Assembly (NCBI GenBank): GCA_017470715.1
Contig: JAFUYE010000139.1
Coordinates: 1 to 32,402, forward strand
From: Selenomonadaceae bacterium
Lineage (GTDB): Bacteria > Bacillota > Negativicutes > Selenomonadales > Selenomonadaceae
Direction: 5' to 3'
Length of the DNA stretch: 32,402 bases
Shown: one piece after another, positions 30,823-32,402 of the stretch
How the letters are laid out: each line of letters begins with the position of its first letter
Numbering within the stretch: the first letter of the stretch is position 1
Notes under the pieces: generated by a model
Database searches by the model: none
Seen by the model: only the letters and a program-made list of their open reading frames with translations
Told to the model about the DNA's origin: nothing
Position numbers and translations under genes: made by a program

Positions 30823-32124
30823 TTATTCGATATTGCCTTTCAGTAAAAATGTTTGTGCCTGAGAAATTTTGACGTTGACGAAATCGCCCGCGTGTTCGTT
30901 GCCGTGTTTGAACAGTACCAATTTATTTGAGCGCGTGCGTCCCGTGAAAATATTTTCGTCGGTTTTGCTTGCGCCTTCGACCAAAACTTCAACGACGGAA
31001 TTTTCCAGCGCACGATTTTTTTCGAGACTGACGGCGTTTTGAACTTTCATCAGCTCATCAAGTCGGCGGTGTTTAATTTCGTCGGCAATTTGTTCGTCGA
31101 AAGTCGCGGCGGGCGTCCCCGAACGTTTCGAGTAAATGAACGTGAACGCGGCATCGAATTTCACTTCGCGCAAAAAATCCAACGTCGCGGAAAAATCTTC
31201 GTCCGTTTCGCCGGGGAAGCCGACAATTAAATCCGTCGTCAAACTCACGTTCGGAATGGCGGCACGAATTTTTTCGACGAGGCGCAAATAATTTTCGACG
31301 CTGTAAACGCGATTCATGCGGCGCAGAATTTTGTTACTGCCGTGTTGCACGGGCAAATGAATGTGTTCGCAAATATTTTTCCCGTTCGCAATGGCGGCAA
31401 TCAATTCGTCGGATAAATCTTTCGGGTGACTTGTCATGAAGCGCAAACGTCCGACGCCCGAAATTTTGTCGACGTTGGTCAACAGTTCGGCGAAAGTCAT
31501 TCCGCCCGCGTAAGAATTGACGTTTTGTCCGAGCAACGTAATTTCTTTGAAACCTTCGGCGACGGCTTGACGAACTTCCGAAAAAATTTCTTCGGGCTTG
31601 CGAGAGCGTTCACGACCGCGAACGTGCGGGACGATGCAATACGTGCAAAAATTATCGCAACCGTACATAATCGGCACGAATGTCGAAACATTTCCGCCGC
31701 GCACGGGAAAAACTTCAGTCGGAATATCGCCGCTGACGTTTGACGTGTCGACAAAATGTTTTCGTTCGCGCTCCAAACTTTCGACGACGCGGGCAACTTC
31801 AGAATTTTGTCCCGTGCCCAAAACGAAATCGACATGCGAATTGTGCTTGATTAAATTTTCGCCGTCCTTTTGAGCAAGACAACCCGTCACGCCCAAAATA
31901 ATTTCGGGACGAGCGCGCTTGAGCGATTTTAACCTGCCGATTTGCCCGTAAACTTTATCTTCGGCGGTGGCACGCACGCAACAGGTGTTGAACAAAATCA
32001 AGTCGGCGGTCTCGAAATCGTCCGTCAACGAGTAACCGATTTTCGCGAGCAAGCCCGCCATGCGTTCGGAATCGGCGACGTTCATTTGACAGCCGTAAGT
32101 CACGAGTTTAAGTTTTTTATCCAA
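30823..32124 (-). CDS. miaB: tRNA-2-methylthio-N6-dimethylallyladenosine synthase
   Basis: MiaB is a radical SAM methylthiotransferase that modifies i6A37 in tRNAs reading UNN codons. The chosen TTG (32122-32124, MDKKLKLVTYGCQMN) has ACGGAGG six bases upstream and yields 433 residues; an ATG 21 bases earlier has no ribosome binding site. The N-terminal cluster cysteines are in YGCQMN, FNTCCVRATAE and GVTGCLAQKDG. The radical SAM cluster is GCDNFCTYCIVPHVRGRERS (C-x3-C-x2-C). HIHLPVQHGSNKILRRMNR, TTDLIVGFPGETDEDF and FIYSKRSGTPAA are typical of MiaB rather than MtaB or RimO. A TRAM domain ends the protein (VEVLVEGASK, then TGRTRSNKLVLFK). It is a single-gene unit with repeat copy D upstream. 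Confidence 0.95.
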   Translation of the reverse strand: MDKKLKLVTYGCQMNVADSERMAGLLAKIGYSLTDDFETADLILFNTCCVRATAEDKVYGQIGRLKSLKRARPEIILGVTGCLAQKDGENLIKHNSHVDFVLGTGQNSEVARVVESLERERKHFVDTSNVSGDIPTEVFPVRGGNVSTFVPIMYGCDNFCTYCIVPHVRGRERSRKPEEIFSEVRQAVAEGFKEITLLGQNVNSYAGGMTFAELLTNVDKISGVGRLRFMTSHPKDLSDELIAAIANGKNICEHIHLPVQHGSNKILRRMNRVYSVENYLRLVEKIRAAIPNVSLTTDLIVGFPGETDEDFSATLDFLREVKFDAAFTFIYSKRSGTPAATFDEQIADEIKHRRLDELMKVQNAVSLEKNRALENSVVEVLVEGASKTDENIFTGRTRSNKLVLFKHGNEHAGDFVNVKISQAQTFLLKGNIE

Positions 32125-32156
32125 AAGCAACCTCCGTAAAATCAATTAGTAATGCG

Positions 32157-32314
32157 AAATTTGAGGCCGTCACGGATGACGGCCTCCGCCCGCGCATTTC
32201 GCGTGATGCGAAATTAGCGGGCACGAGCGGCACTCGTAGCCGACTGCTCCGAACAGCGATAACGTAACGCCCTCCGCGCAGGAGTGTCTTTTCTTTTTGC
32301 TACTTTTTCTTTGG
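32157..32314 (-). repeat. Dispersed intergenic repeat, copy D, truncated
   Basis: Read on the minus strand, copy D starts inside the first stem-loop (CCAAAGAAAAAGTAGCAAAA) and continues with GGCGTTACGTTATCGC, GGAGCAGTCGGCTACG, the inner hairpin ATTTCGCATCACGCGAAAT and the terminal palindrome GAGGCCGTCAT..GACGGCCTC. It is closest to copy B. The leader and the first stem arm are missing: at about 32314 the sequence changes abruptly. It lies upstream of miaB in the same orientation. Confidence 0.75.
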
Positions 32315-32402
32315 ACACGCGAATGTACAATCCAAGTGCAACAGATGAAAAACTCACGGTATCCTGCTAAAATGTTTGTAATTCAAAAAGGCAGGAAATA
32401 CC
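32315..32402. mobile_element. Possible left end of an insertion sequence, cut by the window edge
   Basis: The bases after the truncated repeat differ in character from the rest of the window. They contain TGTACAATCCAAGTGCAAC, which recalls terminal sequences of some IS30-family elements (from memory, not checked). An imperfect inverted repeat follows, GGTATCCTGC (32358-32367) and GCAGGAAATACC (32391-32402). No transposase frame is visible before the edge, so this is a weak call. Confidence 0.25.

Overview
The window looks like a chromosomal segment of a diderm Firmicute, most likely a member of the Negativicutes (Selenomonadales and relatives). Lipopolysaccharide genes (Kdo transferase and lipid A 4'-kinase, here in one polypeptide) and a type I secretion apparatus with a periplasmic adaptor imply an outer membrane. 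A long-form hibernation factor, an overlapping ispH and S1 gene pair, CheX proteins and strong GGAGG ribosome binding sites fit a Firmicute background. This placement is inference from gene content, not from a phylogeny.

Region 1 to 8.1 kb (minus strand) is one probable operon. In transcription order it holds an ABC transporter with a dead C39-like domain, a HlyD-type adaptor, a second ABC transporter with a dead C39-like domain, a GT4 glycosyltransferase, and a methyltransferase-like/glycosyltransferase protein that runs off the left edge. It reads as a type I secretion locus coupled to sugar transfer; the exported substrate and the outer-membrane pore are not in view.

Region 8.1 to 12.8 kb (minus strand) holds translation and housekeeping genes: rpsU, hpf, a pair of CheX-type proteins, a four-domain S1 protein and ispH. 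Two copies of a dispersed intergenic repeat lie here. At 13.0 to 13.9 kb a two-gene plus-strand unit encodes unknown small proteins. Region 14.0 to 16.4 kb (minus strand) is an aminotransferase, phoH, ybeY operon. Region 16.5 to 20.3 kb encodes an exported 19-repeat TPR protein followed by an exported glucosaminidase-TPR protein. trpS follows at 20.5 to 21.5 kb.

Region 21.6 to 27.7 kb (minus strand) carries the WaaA-LpxK fusion preceded by four exported-protein genes. Three of these, together with the large TPR protein, share an N-terminal module of about 110 residues after the signal peptide. That module is joined to different C-terminal parts: a C-type lectin-like domain, a second copy of itself, a proline-rich linker plus CAP/SCP domain, or TPRs. 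The intergenic spacers here are similar terminator-promoter cassettes.

Region 28.1 to 32.4 kb has a stand-alone AICAR formyltransferase coupled to a small HD hydrolase (plus strand), a PPP-type phosphatase and miaB (minus strand). A fourth, truncated copy of the dispersed repeat ends beside sequence that may be the edge of an insertion sequence at the right end of the window.

Intergenic stretches over 300 bases are 8393-8734 (repeat copy A), 10351-10777 (copy B and a terminator), 12727-13043 (two divergent promoters), 21480-21844 (promoter, terminator, a possible 48-residue ORF) and 27674-28098 (promoter, a terminator-like hairpin, copy C). No tRNA, rRNA or CRISPR array was seen.
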